The notes under the pieces: model-generated | Seen by the model: only the letters and a program-made list of their open reading frames with translations | Databases searched by the model: none | Told to the model about the DNA's origin: nothing | Part shown: positions 47,928 through 58,253 of the stretch, piece by piece | Position numbering within the stretch: position 1 is the first letter of the stretch | Layout of the letters: each line of letters opens with the position of its first letter | Translations under genes and position numbers: made by a program | DNA from: Panaeolus papilionaceus | Lineage: Eukaryota; Basidiomycota; Agaricomycetes; Agaricales | DNA length: 64,000 nt | Direction of reading: 5' to 3' | NCBI GenBank assembly: GCA_015501605.1 | Contig: JADNRZ010000037.1 | Span: 186,001-250,000, forward strand

Positions 47928-50120
47928 TCAGCTCACCGCCTTAGAGAACGAGAACCTAAGCTGGAATCTCGACCTCAGACTCGTCAAAAGTCTCGACGGA
48001 ACACTGAGTTTCATCGCCTGGAGATCCGTCACAACCGTCTTCATCTCCTGCTCGACCGCACGGAACTCCTCTTCTAGCATCTTCTGCATTTGCCCCGGCC
48101 CATCCTGATTCCCGCTCTCCTCCGCCTCGGCAGCGATATCCCGTCTCAAGTCATCCAAGATCTTTTTCTGTCGCTCCAGCAAGGCCTCAAGTTTCGTATA
48201 CATAACCCTCCCTGCGCTCGTCTCTGGTAACGAAAGCTTGATGACGTTCAGCTCGTTCTGCAACGTTAACGCCTGCCTGGACGTCGTTGCGTTGGATACA
48301 ATCGGGCCGATGATGTCGAAAGGTGATTTGTTGTCGCCCTCGTCGAACCTTGCGATCGTCGAGCCATTCTTGATCATATGCCTCCAGAAAAAACGTCGTA
48401 ATTCGGCTTCTCGTTTCTTAAACGCTTCTTCTTCACTCGGGTCGCCCCACATCGTAGTAACGAGTACGACCTGTTTGAAACTCGATTTACCACATAGTTG
48501 CTCGAACATTTGGTAGTTCTTGTACGGAGTACCGGCCATGCGATTATCCGAGATGCGATGAAGGTAGAGGACGCCGTCGAGGTATATCTTCCTCTTGAAC
48601 CTACGATTCCATCGGCAAATATTGAGTGAGCACCCTAATGACAAAATAACGTGCGCAGAGAATTAGTATGACTCACGTTTTATCAAGCCATTCAGCGATC
48701 AATTTGAAAATCTCCATATCGGATTTATTGGTATCGTCGAACCCAGGCGTATCAACGAGAGCGATGTTGGATTCACTGAGCTCAGGAGCGCGGAACCTGA
48801 TAATCGATACCTCTGACGTACATGACTCTAGTCCGTGGCCAATGACGACGTCATCATGGCCGCTGATGGTTTTAATAAACTAAAGCGTAAGAAAGATTTT
48901 AGCACAGTCGTGAATCAAACGAAGAGGAAGCCTCACGGTGCTCTTTCCCGCTCCTGTGGGACCCATCACCCTGTCCAATCGTTGAACACGCGCACAATAA
49001 AACGCTAAAAGCTCTCGAACTTACGCAATAATGATATCGCTTGCTGTCAAATCCTCAATTTGCACTGCCTTGCTCTCAACTGAGTGCCAAACTGCATCCT
49101 GGAATGTGTCGATAATCTTGTTGACGTTTTTCATACCCCAACCCCTAATGAGATCGTTAAGAGACGAGTCGCTAAGTGCGTGAATGAGAGCGCACCTTTG
49201 AGATCCTTCCTGTGCAGTCAAACTCTGTTCTACGAGAGCCATGACCTCACGGGTCAGCATTCCATGAACGGTCGGAAGACGCATGAAATGGGATCCTTGT
49301 TGAACGGTCGGCTGTATGGGTCAAGAATTATATTAGTCGTCACCTCCCCTAGTTTGATGAACTGCTACTAACCCTCATAACCACGTTCCTCAACTCGAAC
49401 TCCAGTGCCTTCTGCTTGGCCGCGTTATCTTCATCCCATCCCGCGGTAACCCAGAAGAACCTTGACGGCCGACACTTCTTCCCAATCGCCTTGGTGAACG
49501 AGGAGTCGATGGACGGGGGTGGGTCGCGATTGATGTTGACGATGTAAATGATTGCAGTGTTGTCCAGGGTATATGTTGATCCACTATTCCGACGAGGTCA
49601 ATATGTAGATTCAGATGATGATTAAGTGATAAAAATACGTACTTGATCTGCGCTGGCAACAGTTTTGCGACTTCCTCGAAGTTGTAAGCATCAGGTACCG
49701 TCACGTAGTGGTGTAGATGATCTAATCCAGAGTATGTATTAAGAATGGATAGCGGAGGAAGATGAAGTGAGAGATGAAGAAGCCTCACCTCTCTGAGGTC
49801 CAGGGTTAGTAGTTGTTATAGGTGAACTCGCGTTGCTTCCACCTACTTTCAACATCTTTAAGGCTTTCGTTGAGGCCTACGGTCCATCTGAGTAAATCAA
49901 TGGACGTCCAGTCGTTCATTGAAACTCACCTCATCTTTATCACCAACGACGCTAGATATGCCAAGTCAGCGGATCAAAGTTAGGAATCCATCACCACCGT
50001 GTAAAAGAGGGATGCTTACAAGAGGTGAATCGTGTTCTTCGGGGACGATCGCTTACCACCTAGACTAAGGAAGGAGGACGTGGTTTTTCCTTTGTTTGGC
50101 TTTGAGGGTTTTTTGGGCAT
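47928..50120 (-). CDS. Dual G-domain protein (degenerate plus canonical)
   Basis: Nine exons (minus): 50120-50020, 49951-49930, 49876-49789, 49721-49643, 49583-49373, 49311-49025, 48970-48937, 48879-48677, 48600-47928; 565 residues, all phases agree. The first half reads like a G-domain fold without a P-loop (HLFVVGDKDE, IIYIVNINRD, FFWVTAGWDED). The second half is canonical: G1 GPTGAGKST (266-274), LESCTSEV around the switch I threonine, G3 DTPG (317-320), and VTTMW at the G4 position. The C-terminus is helical and likely coiled-coil. The P-loop exon is 34 nt with the same phases as in the array GTPases, so the families are related. It could be two genes, but the in-phase junctions favour one. 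Confidence 0.8.
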
Positions 50121-53100
50121 TGCGGTGACGATGATATGTTTTTGGTGTGAGCAGACAAGCAGTTAGATCATGGAGGGAGGAGAGAATGAGTTGAAGACCC
50201 TGCCTCGTGTGGAACGTCAGGATAACGGCATGCACTGCAGGTCAGGGGCTCACGTGCGTTAGATGGCTGTGAGCATGCTCACTTTCATTCTTTCAAGATC
50301 GGCCACTGTGGTGATCATTACATACAGGCAGGTTAGAACAATTCGAAGTGTTAGGACGTAGACTGAATGCTTTAATATTATATTGCTATGGGTGTCGTCA
50401 AGGTCGGAGCTCCAATTTCGATTGAATCTCGGCCGATATATGTATTAGATTTATGGGTATCATCCTGCACCAGAACGAAAACATGACGATAGACCAGAGG
50501 TGTGTGTCTAGTACCATTAAAGAGAATAAATAACATAAAAACTAAGTACACGACAAGCGCTTGGGTACGAAAGTGAATGTAAAATGTAGGATTCCTGAGT
50601 TGCAGGTTGGGTTGCTTGGGTTGTAACAGGCCAGCTGTCCGTGGTTTATGTACATGCGGAGCTAGTCAAAGTAATAATCATCGAGAGCATTCCAGAAGCT
50701 GGGTCGGAAGGGCTTTGAAAAAGATCAGGGATTTTCCTATTTCAGAGAGATTCAGTGCACTGTACATTGGCTTGTGGGAGGCCTGTGTAATGATTGAGTG
50801 GGTCGTCTTCGATATATGCGGAGTCATAGTCAAGTGCTTGAGTGTTGAAATACGGACAGAAAATTAAGCGAGAAACACGAGGGATGGAGGAATGCCACTT
50901 ACATAGCTGTCAATTGTCTCGTTGGCTGTCGACAGGTGCTGAAGACGCTGAGGTTTCTCGTCAGACACGTTCTACTTCTGCCTGATTATACTAGTGAAAC
51001 TACCTACCACCGCAGGGCTATCGGGTAATGCATATTTGACGCTCTAGAGCTCCTCGTTAGTATATTCGGGAGGAATGAAGTGAGAAACACTTCAAATAAG
51101 GAGATATCACTTACACCGTCATTCAGCGTTGCTTGAGCGAAACCTGTAGTACTTCCAGGTCAATTTTGCGAAATTCGCAAATTGATTCTTCGAACAACCT
51201 GTAGTCGGAAGATAAGTCTGCGCAGTCGGAGCAATGATATAGGTCACTTACCGGCATCTCCCAACCCTTGCGGGTGAATATACGGGTGAAGACTTCCCTC
51301 CCCCTTTGGTGGGTATCGCAGTCTTCCCAATACCAGGAAACATAAAGGCTTCGACGGAAGGGCGAATGTTGCGAAAATTGCTAGAAACATTGAATTATGA
51401 ATAATCATCAGAAGGATTCGATGAGGCGGACTGGTTATCCAGGAGAAGAACATGATACATGGTCAAGAATGGGTTTAGTCTATCTTGATCTTGTCTATGA
51501 AAAGAAGTGACTCATCATGTCGCTCTATAAACCCAGAGAAAAGAGGCCAAGCCGTAGGTAACGAACGGTACAGCTCTCTACAGGATCGTGCATGCGTAAC
51601 TCAATACAACTGCCAATAATATAATGAATTAATATCAGGGGTGACCCTAGGAGCTTGTTGCCCAACGACATGACCCGGTATTCCGAACAGCACTGCGTTT
51701 CTCAGTTAGCCGAAGGGAACGGGTCATTTCGACTGCGCCGGTACACGCAGTGATGTTTTTGGATAGTACAGTATGACAATCTACGGCATGATCTGCGGCC
51801 TGCGGATCGAATTATCTTTATTATTATATAACTTTCCCCGACGCTCGCGGTGAGTATACGCATGCCATTCACCCTGATCACCCACATTTCCTGATGAACT
51901 TGAGCATTATGGGGCCCATTCAGAAGAGCTTCCATCCTTTTGCGTATCACTTTCATCAATCATCATAGAAGGTCATGAGGCAATGATTCTCAATCTATAT
52001 CAGGCCTCCAGACTAATATCATACCTTGACTTGTCGTGTACAACATATCATAGGGGCCTGTGATACCTACTGTTCCGTGAGTTTTCCCCAATATTTTCAT
52101 CTTTGCCGTAACTAAGATGGGCAGGCTACAGGCGCAAGATATATGAAATTGATTGAGGTAAGAACGGAGATCTACGACTGAGAAAAGAATGAGCAAAATC
52201 GCTCAGGTCCGCAATGGTATCATCAAGAAATTCTTTTGAGGTCTCATTTCTCAAATGCCGCGCCACAATTACCTGGAACTCATCATTCCGCCAAAATTGG
52301 TGGTGTCTACTAATCCAACGCGCGCCCACATTGCTCGCTTGACTGTTGTAGAGTACATAGGGAAATCAAATACACGTAAAGAAAAGGCAACACGCACACA
52401 CCCCATCATGAGTATGTCATGTTCTGAGGACAGGAAAGGGTCCCGATAATATGTGAAATGCACGAGTAATGCTCGACGAAGCTGAGTGATGGAACCTGGG
52501 GCATGGATACTATTTGGGAAGCCGACACCCCATGATGTCGCCCCCTATATGCGCTTAACCACGTGGATATATGCACCTCCTGTCGCATAACCATCGAAAC
52601 CAGATTAGTGTCGAAGTCGCCACCAGCCAACCTGAATGCACTGCTCATTTTGACGCCTCGATATGAGGGGCAAGAGACCGTGCCGTACGTCTGATACAAT
52701 ATGACTGATTGGGAAATAGTGGACCATGTAGAGCGGTAGATGGGTTTAGCAGATAAGGGCTCTGTGAGGGTGTAAAGACCTTGAAATCGATACACTGACA
52801 CTCACCTATACATCAACAGAAACCTTGGAAGGTCCAACTTTGGTGGGTGTCTCACCCCTTTCCCTTCTTCGACCCAACAAAATTCAAATCCATCATCCTC
52901 ACCAGAGGCATCCACGTCCCGATTGCCTTCTGAACGTAATCCACGGCCAAATGACCTTCAAGATCGAGGCTCCGCTGCGATCAAAGACAAAAGTGTAGAG
53001 GCGACGAGAGGGGAATTCATAAATCCAAGTAGGAAAGGTACAAAATAATTATTTGATGTTATTAAACTGAACACGGGGGCGTTAGCCAGTACGACCCAAA

Positions 53101-53618
53101 GAAGAGGGAAAGGAAAGTAGGGCCCCTGAAAATATGGCCAGGAGATCCGGGTGTGTGTCATAAATAAGATACTTGAATCATTACCCCTGCTCGCCATTTA
53201 ACCACAAATCCACAAGAGACAAGTGAATCCAATTGAGGCGAAATCTTCAACTGCCTAAGTTCGTACGCATGTCAAACCCGGATTTCTCCCTTGAACGCCG
53301 CTGTAAAGGACGCGTTGTTGGTCTGAACCCCAGCTGTAGTCATGAAAGATGGAATGATGTCATGACTATGTTCAATTATCATCGTCACAGAGCGTCGACG
53401 TCCATTATGCATTAACATTCATTGGCTTGTAAGTCAAATACGAACAAACATAAAGGAATTTCGAACTCTCATGATTGAATGTATCTATGCACGGTTGCTG
53501 GGAATAAATGTCCTAATAAGATTATGCTGGTTTGTTCACAATGACACACCCAGGATTCTAGTATCTCAACATTGAAACCAACCACCCAGCATCTCTCTTC
53601 ATATACCATCAAGGCAAA
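50121..53618. other. Gene-poor region
   Basis: No gene is supported in 3.5 kb. Minus-strand frames at 51244-51453, 52406-52801 and 52958-53197 are partly hydrophobic (for example LLMIIHNSMFLAIFATF) and could be remains of a membrane-protein gene, but I cannot join them with good splice sites. A plus-strand frame at 50607-50867 starts with several cysteines and shows no domain. Confidence 0.35.
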
Positions 53619-56280
53619 ATGTCAATCCCGAAGCAAGAATATACATCCCTCAAGGTCGAGGGCCCATTATATGTCATACAAGTAACCCCAGCAGAGGTGA
53701 AAAGAAAGCATTCAGTGGTCTATATGTATGAGCTGTTTACCACCACAAACCATTTGAACGCAACTGAATGATACGGACCACATCAATTCTTTTTTTTCCA
53801 GTCTCATGGGTCCCACGGGTTCGGGGAAGAGTGCCGTGCGTGTTATCTGACTACGTCGTTAGATCATTCGGTTTCACTCAAATTGCTTACCGATTGTATG
53901 TTCAGTTCATCGAGACACTGGCTCCAGGTCGTAATCTCTGCATTTCTAAGGGCTCACTGGAAAGTGTCACCCAGAGTGTTTCTTACTATGAAGTCGCCAA
54001 CTTGAAGAATACTGGGGGCTACCCAAAAGCACGATGGGTTTTGATTAAACAGGCACCAGTATTACAGAGAATATTGATTTAATGGCGCAAATGTTTAATC
54101 AATGATTAAATGTTTCCACCATAGCAATCTTCAGCCACTAGGGCAAAAACCTCAACCATGTTTAAACAGTCAAGGGATTTAATTAAAATTTGTATTTAAA
54201 CAAGAATGATTAAATACATAGCATTGATGTACTACCGACACTAGCAAAAATTTGTTTAAACAGTGACACATGATTAAATATAAAAAGAGGAATGTGTTTA
54301 AACAGAGAATGGCATTTAATTCAACAAATGAAAGACCCAATTAATTGGTATTAAGCATATGTTGGACATTGGAGGGGAGGATGGAAATGGAAAAGTAGAA
54401 TAAAACTAATATATGTGGTGAAGCAGGACTGGGTGGCATGGTGGGGTAGAGTACATGTATTGGAAACTTACCATGAGACTTAAATCAAGTGATCATCTAA
54501 GTGCGAGCACATCTCCAATGCTAGCAAGGGAAGAATGAAAGTGTTAGCCTGAAATTGAGAGGCTGGACAACATAGACTCACCAGAATTATGTGTCAGTGT
54601 TGCTCAGAACAATCAGGCTATGCCAATAGCCTGTAGAGCTTACATGTGAGAACGGGGAATGTTCACAAGGAGTGACTGGTGATGATGGTAAGGAAAGAAG
54701 AGGGAGTGAAGAGTGTTCAGAACAGTGTTCGTCGAGAATCAACCAAGGTCTAAATCCCACGGACTTTCATGCACGTGACATTGTTGATTGTTTGTTCTTG
54801 ATTGCATTTTTATCCAGGAACGAGAACAATGAGAAACTTGAAGCAGAGGTGATTTGTGAAGTCCCTTTCTTTCCGTTACCATGTCCTCTCCTCTCCATCC
54901 AACTGTTGGACAGTCACCTGCCACGAATGTACCCCCTCAGAGATGTATCACACTGGAAGTCAGTTAACTGCTCTCAAGCTCTTGGTAAGTCATTATTCTA
55001 TTCCTTCTTCTACAAAACATGACACTAACGATATGGACTGTCTCGCAACTACCCTATCCAGGTGTGTAAGGATTTTTTGGCCTTCTGTTTAATTATTGGA
55101 CATGAGTATGTCCTCCATCACCTGTAGGCTGTAGCTTCCAGTCATTCATGTGCTTTCTTGTAGATTTTCGACTAGTATATCATTTTGATTTTTCTTTGTT
55201 TAATTGACTGTAATTTAATTAATTAATTATGAAACAATTTAAATATCACTTCTGTTTAAACAGATTCTGAATTTTCAGGACAGCTTGAAAGGATTTGCTC
55301 ATAATTAAGAGGTAATTAATTACCGTTTTGATTAAATCAAAATTCACTGTAATACCGGCGCCTGTTTAAGCAAAACCCATCGGGTTGTAGCGCTACCAGT
55401 GCACTTTGATGGACACCCCCGGGTTTCTTGACACGAAACTATCAGAGACCCGAATAACGAAAATGATACTGAAGAATCTAGATGATTTACGGTATATGCA
55501 CATTTTTTAAAAAACAACATATTCATTCCAATATTGAACTATATTTTTGGATAGCGAATCTGAAGATGGGACGGAAAAATTATCCGCCCCACTGATCTTT
55601 GTCACCATCCTCTACTTCCAACCCATCACCGATATTCGAATGGCTGGGTCTAAACGAGACGCGGTCAAGCTTCTCAGAGTATTTGCACAGTTATTCAATG
55701 GCCAGGGAATCACGGTGGTGACTACGATGTGGAATAATCTGTCAACGGCCCAGAGAATTGAGGAGGCTAATCATCGGTTTGAAAGCCTGAAAAAAGAAAT
55801 ATTTGCAGTGCGTACCTAGTATTAATCTGACGAAAGTGGAATTCACTATGTCATCAGCCGTCCGATAAATTTTGGATCGAGGTCGCCAAATTTGAATACA
55901 CCATGCATTCAGCCCTATCATCTCTGGATACGTCGTACTGGGGATTGAATTTGAACCAAAGCATATCAGGAGATATGATACCCCGCTACCAATCCATCAT
56001 CCGCCAAAATTTGCTCCATCACATTATCAACGCTCAGCAACGACTTGATATGCTTGCAGAGGACAAGCGCAATGCAACCACCGAAAAAGAGCGCCTTTGT
56101 CTTCTCGAGGTGGTGCTCGAGGAAGAGAGCGCGGTATTAAACGCCCTTCACTCATTCTTAGACGACCTCTATGAGATTGACCCCAGCAGCTGCTCGTCGA
56201 GGTTACCCCCGCTTTCACTTCGTGTTGCTTTAAAATATCGTTTCAGGCGCTTTGCTGTGACTGGGAAACGGTTATTCTGA
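53619..56280 (+). pseudogene. GTPase relative interrupted by a transposon
   Basis: Same five-exon design as the array GTPases: 53619-53725, 53802-53835 (the 34-nt P-loop exon, GPTGSGKSA), exon 3 split into 53906-54023 and 55398-55491, then 55555-55807 and 55858-56280. G3 DTPG lies just after the insertion (LMDTPGFLDTKLSE). The G4 position reads TTMWN, with Asn replacing the Asp of the other copies. Leaving out the element and one 6-bp target copy keeps the exon phase the same as in the paralogues (342 residues), and no other lesion is seen, so the insertion may be recent. As it stands the frame ends soon inside the element. Confidence 0.85.
54024..55391. mobile_element. Non-autonomous DNA transposon, 1.37 kb
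   Basis: Bounded by 6-bp direct repeats GCTACC (54018-54023 and 55392-55397); extending to 8 bp gives one mismatch. Inverted repeats of 36 bp lie 8-9 bp inside the ends (54032-54067 and 55347-55382, four mismatches), starting CGATGGGTTTTG. The sides are AT-rich, with repeated GTTTAAACA, TGATTAAA and TTAATTAA words, typical of subterminal binding sites. A 116-codon frame at 54672-55022 has no transposase motif. The 8-bp near-duplication would fit hAT-like or KDZ elements; the superfamily is not decided. Confidence 0.85.
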
Positions 56281-56551
56281 AAAAGCAAGCAGAAACGAAC
56301 TCGAATATCATGCAAACTCGTCTAAATCGAGTACTACTAATAGATTAATATAAATATCATGTTGACAGCTCTCTCAATCGTGGTCCAGACCCGTCAGTTC
56401 CTGTATAATACCTAGAAAGAAACCTCTGACCGCGTATTTTCCTCACTTCTCACTCGAACCGCATGTCTCGATCTACCAGGATCAGACTCATCTAAGTACT
56501 GAACACCTACGCGCACGAACCTTATTTACTGCGGACGCGTTGGACTGAGCG

Positions 56552-56806
56552 CTACGACCCATCCAAGCACGTGGCCATCTTGGCGGCAAGCTGCACGTCA
56601 AGGTTAAGCACCACACTCAGCTGAGTCTCACTGCTATCGCAAGTCCCTATCATATGGAAAGTCCACCCGCGTTCCTTCCCTCCCCCCAGTATTGTCGCAT
56701 ACTCTGAGAATTCACGCATAAACTCGGCTGGTGTTGCACTCGCAAGATCTGAAACCTTCGTGTTAACTGACCAGGCTTTACTTCCACTTGTTACCACCAC
56801 TCCCAT
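56552..56806 (-). CDS. Small hypothetical protein
   Basis: An open frame of 84 codons beginning MGVVVTSGSKAWSVN, with an even amino acid composition that looks coding. No signal peptide, membrane segment or known domain is seen. It may be a single-exon gene or the only recognisable exon of a decayed one. It lies between the interrupted GTPase and the secreted peptide gene with no obvious link to either. Confidence 0.3.
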   Translation of the reverse strand: MGVVVTSGSKAWSVNTKVSDLASATPAEFMREFSEYATILGGGKERGWTFHMIGTCDSSETQLSVVLNLDVQLAAKMATCLDGS

Positions 56807-57801
56807 TTAAAACACCATTTCAGTGTGTCTACCCACAGCATCATCTTTGTAGCCGCCTCACCTCCTCTCTTCCGGATGCATACATTACAATCTTGACCAC
56901 GCCTCAGTCTCAATTACCTCCACCCCCGCCTTCTGTATCACCCACATCCCGAGATTTGATATCAGCTATCCCGAAGGTGGGTTTTCTGTTCAAAAGCCTG
57001 TAATAAGTACGTCGAACACATTATTTGCACGTTTGTTGCTGTTATCGTTCAAGAAAAACAATCTTTTTTACACTATCAGAAATGTGCCGTTCATCCTCAT
57101 CTCATCGTGTCATGGTCGAAAAGGCATCGCGATAAACTCTTTGAATAGTGGTATACCAGTATGTATCAAAACCCAAATAAATATTCCAATAGCATCAAAC
57201 GGTGAAATGACAACTGGGGTGCATCAAGTGCTATTTCAGGATGCACCCTTAACGGCAGATAACTATGTATAGCTTAAAACAATGTGAATCTCCGAATACC
57301 CACCGAAACCTCAGCTGGAAGTCAATCGCAGAGTTATGGAACCTTATGAACCTTGGTTCTTTCAAACCCGTATTAAAGCATGTTCATGATATACTACGAT
57401 CGCATTGGACGAATATGATCAAGGGCGGGAGTTGTCCTTCTACTTGAACGGCGTCAATGAGGGTGTAGTCAGAAATAGCTTGCAGATTGATGGGTGTGCG
57501 CAAGCCGATCAAAAGCGCCTTCTGGGTTCCCACAAATAGCTCACTCACCCTACGCTCCGTGGTTCCAGGTGTATCAACGAATTCTTGGAATGGTCCTGTA
57601 CGGCAGTATGTATTGACATTGCGATATCATTGGATACTGTATTGAGTCTATCAATAACCTACTCCAACTTGGTGATATGTTCCAGCACGATAACCATCGA
57701 TTTGCCCTGGACCATATGGCTCACGTAGTCTCCATTTTCAAGTTCAAACTTGATAAAATGATGACACAACCAAACAATCCGAATTTCGCCCTCACGTTCT
57801 G

Positions 57802-57809
57802 TATAAAAG
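57802..57809 (+). promoter_or_regulatory. TATA box of the small secreted peptide gene
   Basis: TATAAAAG lies 76 bp upstream of the ATG at 57878, a usual distance for a fungal core promoter with a short 5' UTR. Confidence 0.6.
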
Positions 57810-57877
57810 GATATCCAACAGCCAGATGCAAGCAATCCATATCCATCCCCTCACCCATCGAACCAAGCGAACTCACC

Positions 57878-58253
57878 ATGAAGCATTTATCTGTCACCAC
57901 TATCATCTATACCGTACTCATCTCGCTCTCGTCGCTTAGCCTTGCATCCCCTGCCATAAAGGGCATTCGATCAGGTACATAGGACACATCGATATTTTCG
58001 CCTGTCATTGAATTTACATTGCTAACTGCACACTACCACAGCGGCCGTTACTCGTCCACACTGTCAGTAGAATTTTCATTCCTCAACGTGATAGCTCCCC
58101 TGACTAGGCTTCTACTTTTTTCAGGCACTCCCCCAGCCTTTCCATGCGGGGACGTGTAAGTAGCTCACATGTGTTACAGTCTTCGCATCACCTGAGAGGC
58201 CTACTGATGCCCTTGCTTTTAATAGCTGCTCCTTTCCTCGTTTGTGTGTTTGA
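57878..58253 (+). CDS. Small secreted cysteine-rich peptide (four exons)
   Basis: Exons 57878-57974, 58042-58062, 58125-58155 and 58226-58253 join in phase to give 58 residues; introns use GTACAT, GTCAGT and GTAAGT donors with CAG, CAG and TAG acceptors. The N-terminus (MKHLSVTTIIYTVLISLSSL) is a clear signal peptide, probably cut after SLA or nearby. The mature part of about 30 residues has four cysteines spaced C-x6-C-x3-C-x5-C, suggesting two disulphides. It matches no family I know. Such peptides in fungi can be effectors, antimicrobial or surface peptides; nothing in the sequence decides. The C-terminus is not a CaaX box, so it is unlikely to be a pheromone precursor. Confidence 0.6.

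Larger units (their letters stand above)
56281..57877. other. Intergenic with one small minus-strand frame
   Basis: Mostly without a supported gene. The frame at 56552-56806 is listed separately. At about 57440-57720 the minus strand reads EFVDTPGTTERR before a GTGAGT, which could be a GTPase G3 fragment but is too short to call. Confidence 0.35.

Noticed and set aside
51244..53197. Hydrophobic minus-strand frames as a membrane-protein gene
   Set aside because: I could not join the pieces with convincing splice sites, and no family motif is clear.
57440..57720. Minus-strand EFVDTPGTTERR, resembling a GTPase G3 motif
   Set aside because: A single motif without a P-loop or G4 region in reach; too short to call a gene fragment.
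57878..58253. Mating pheromone precursor
   Set aside because: The C-terminus ends LCV, not a CaaX box, and the gene has a secretory signal peptide, unlike basidiomycete pheromones.
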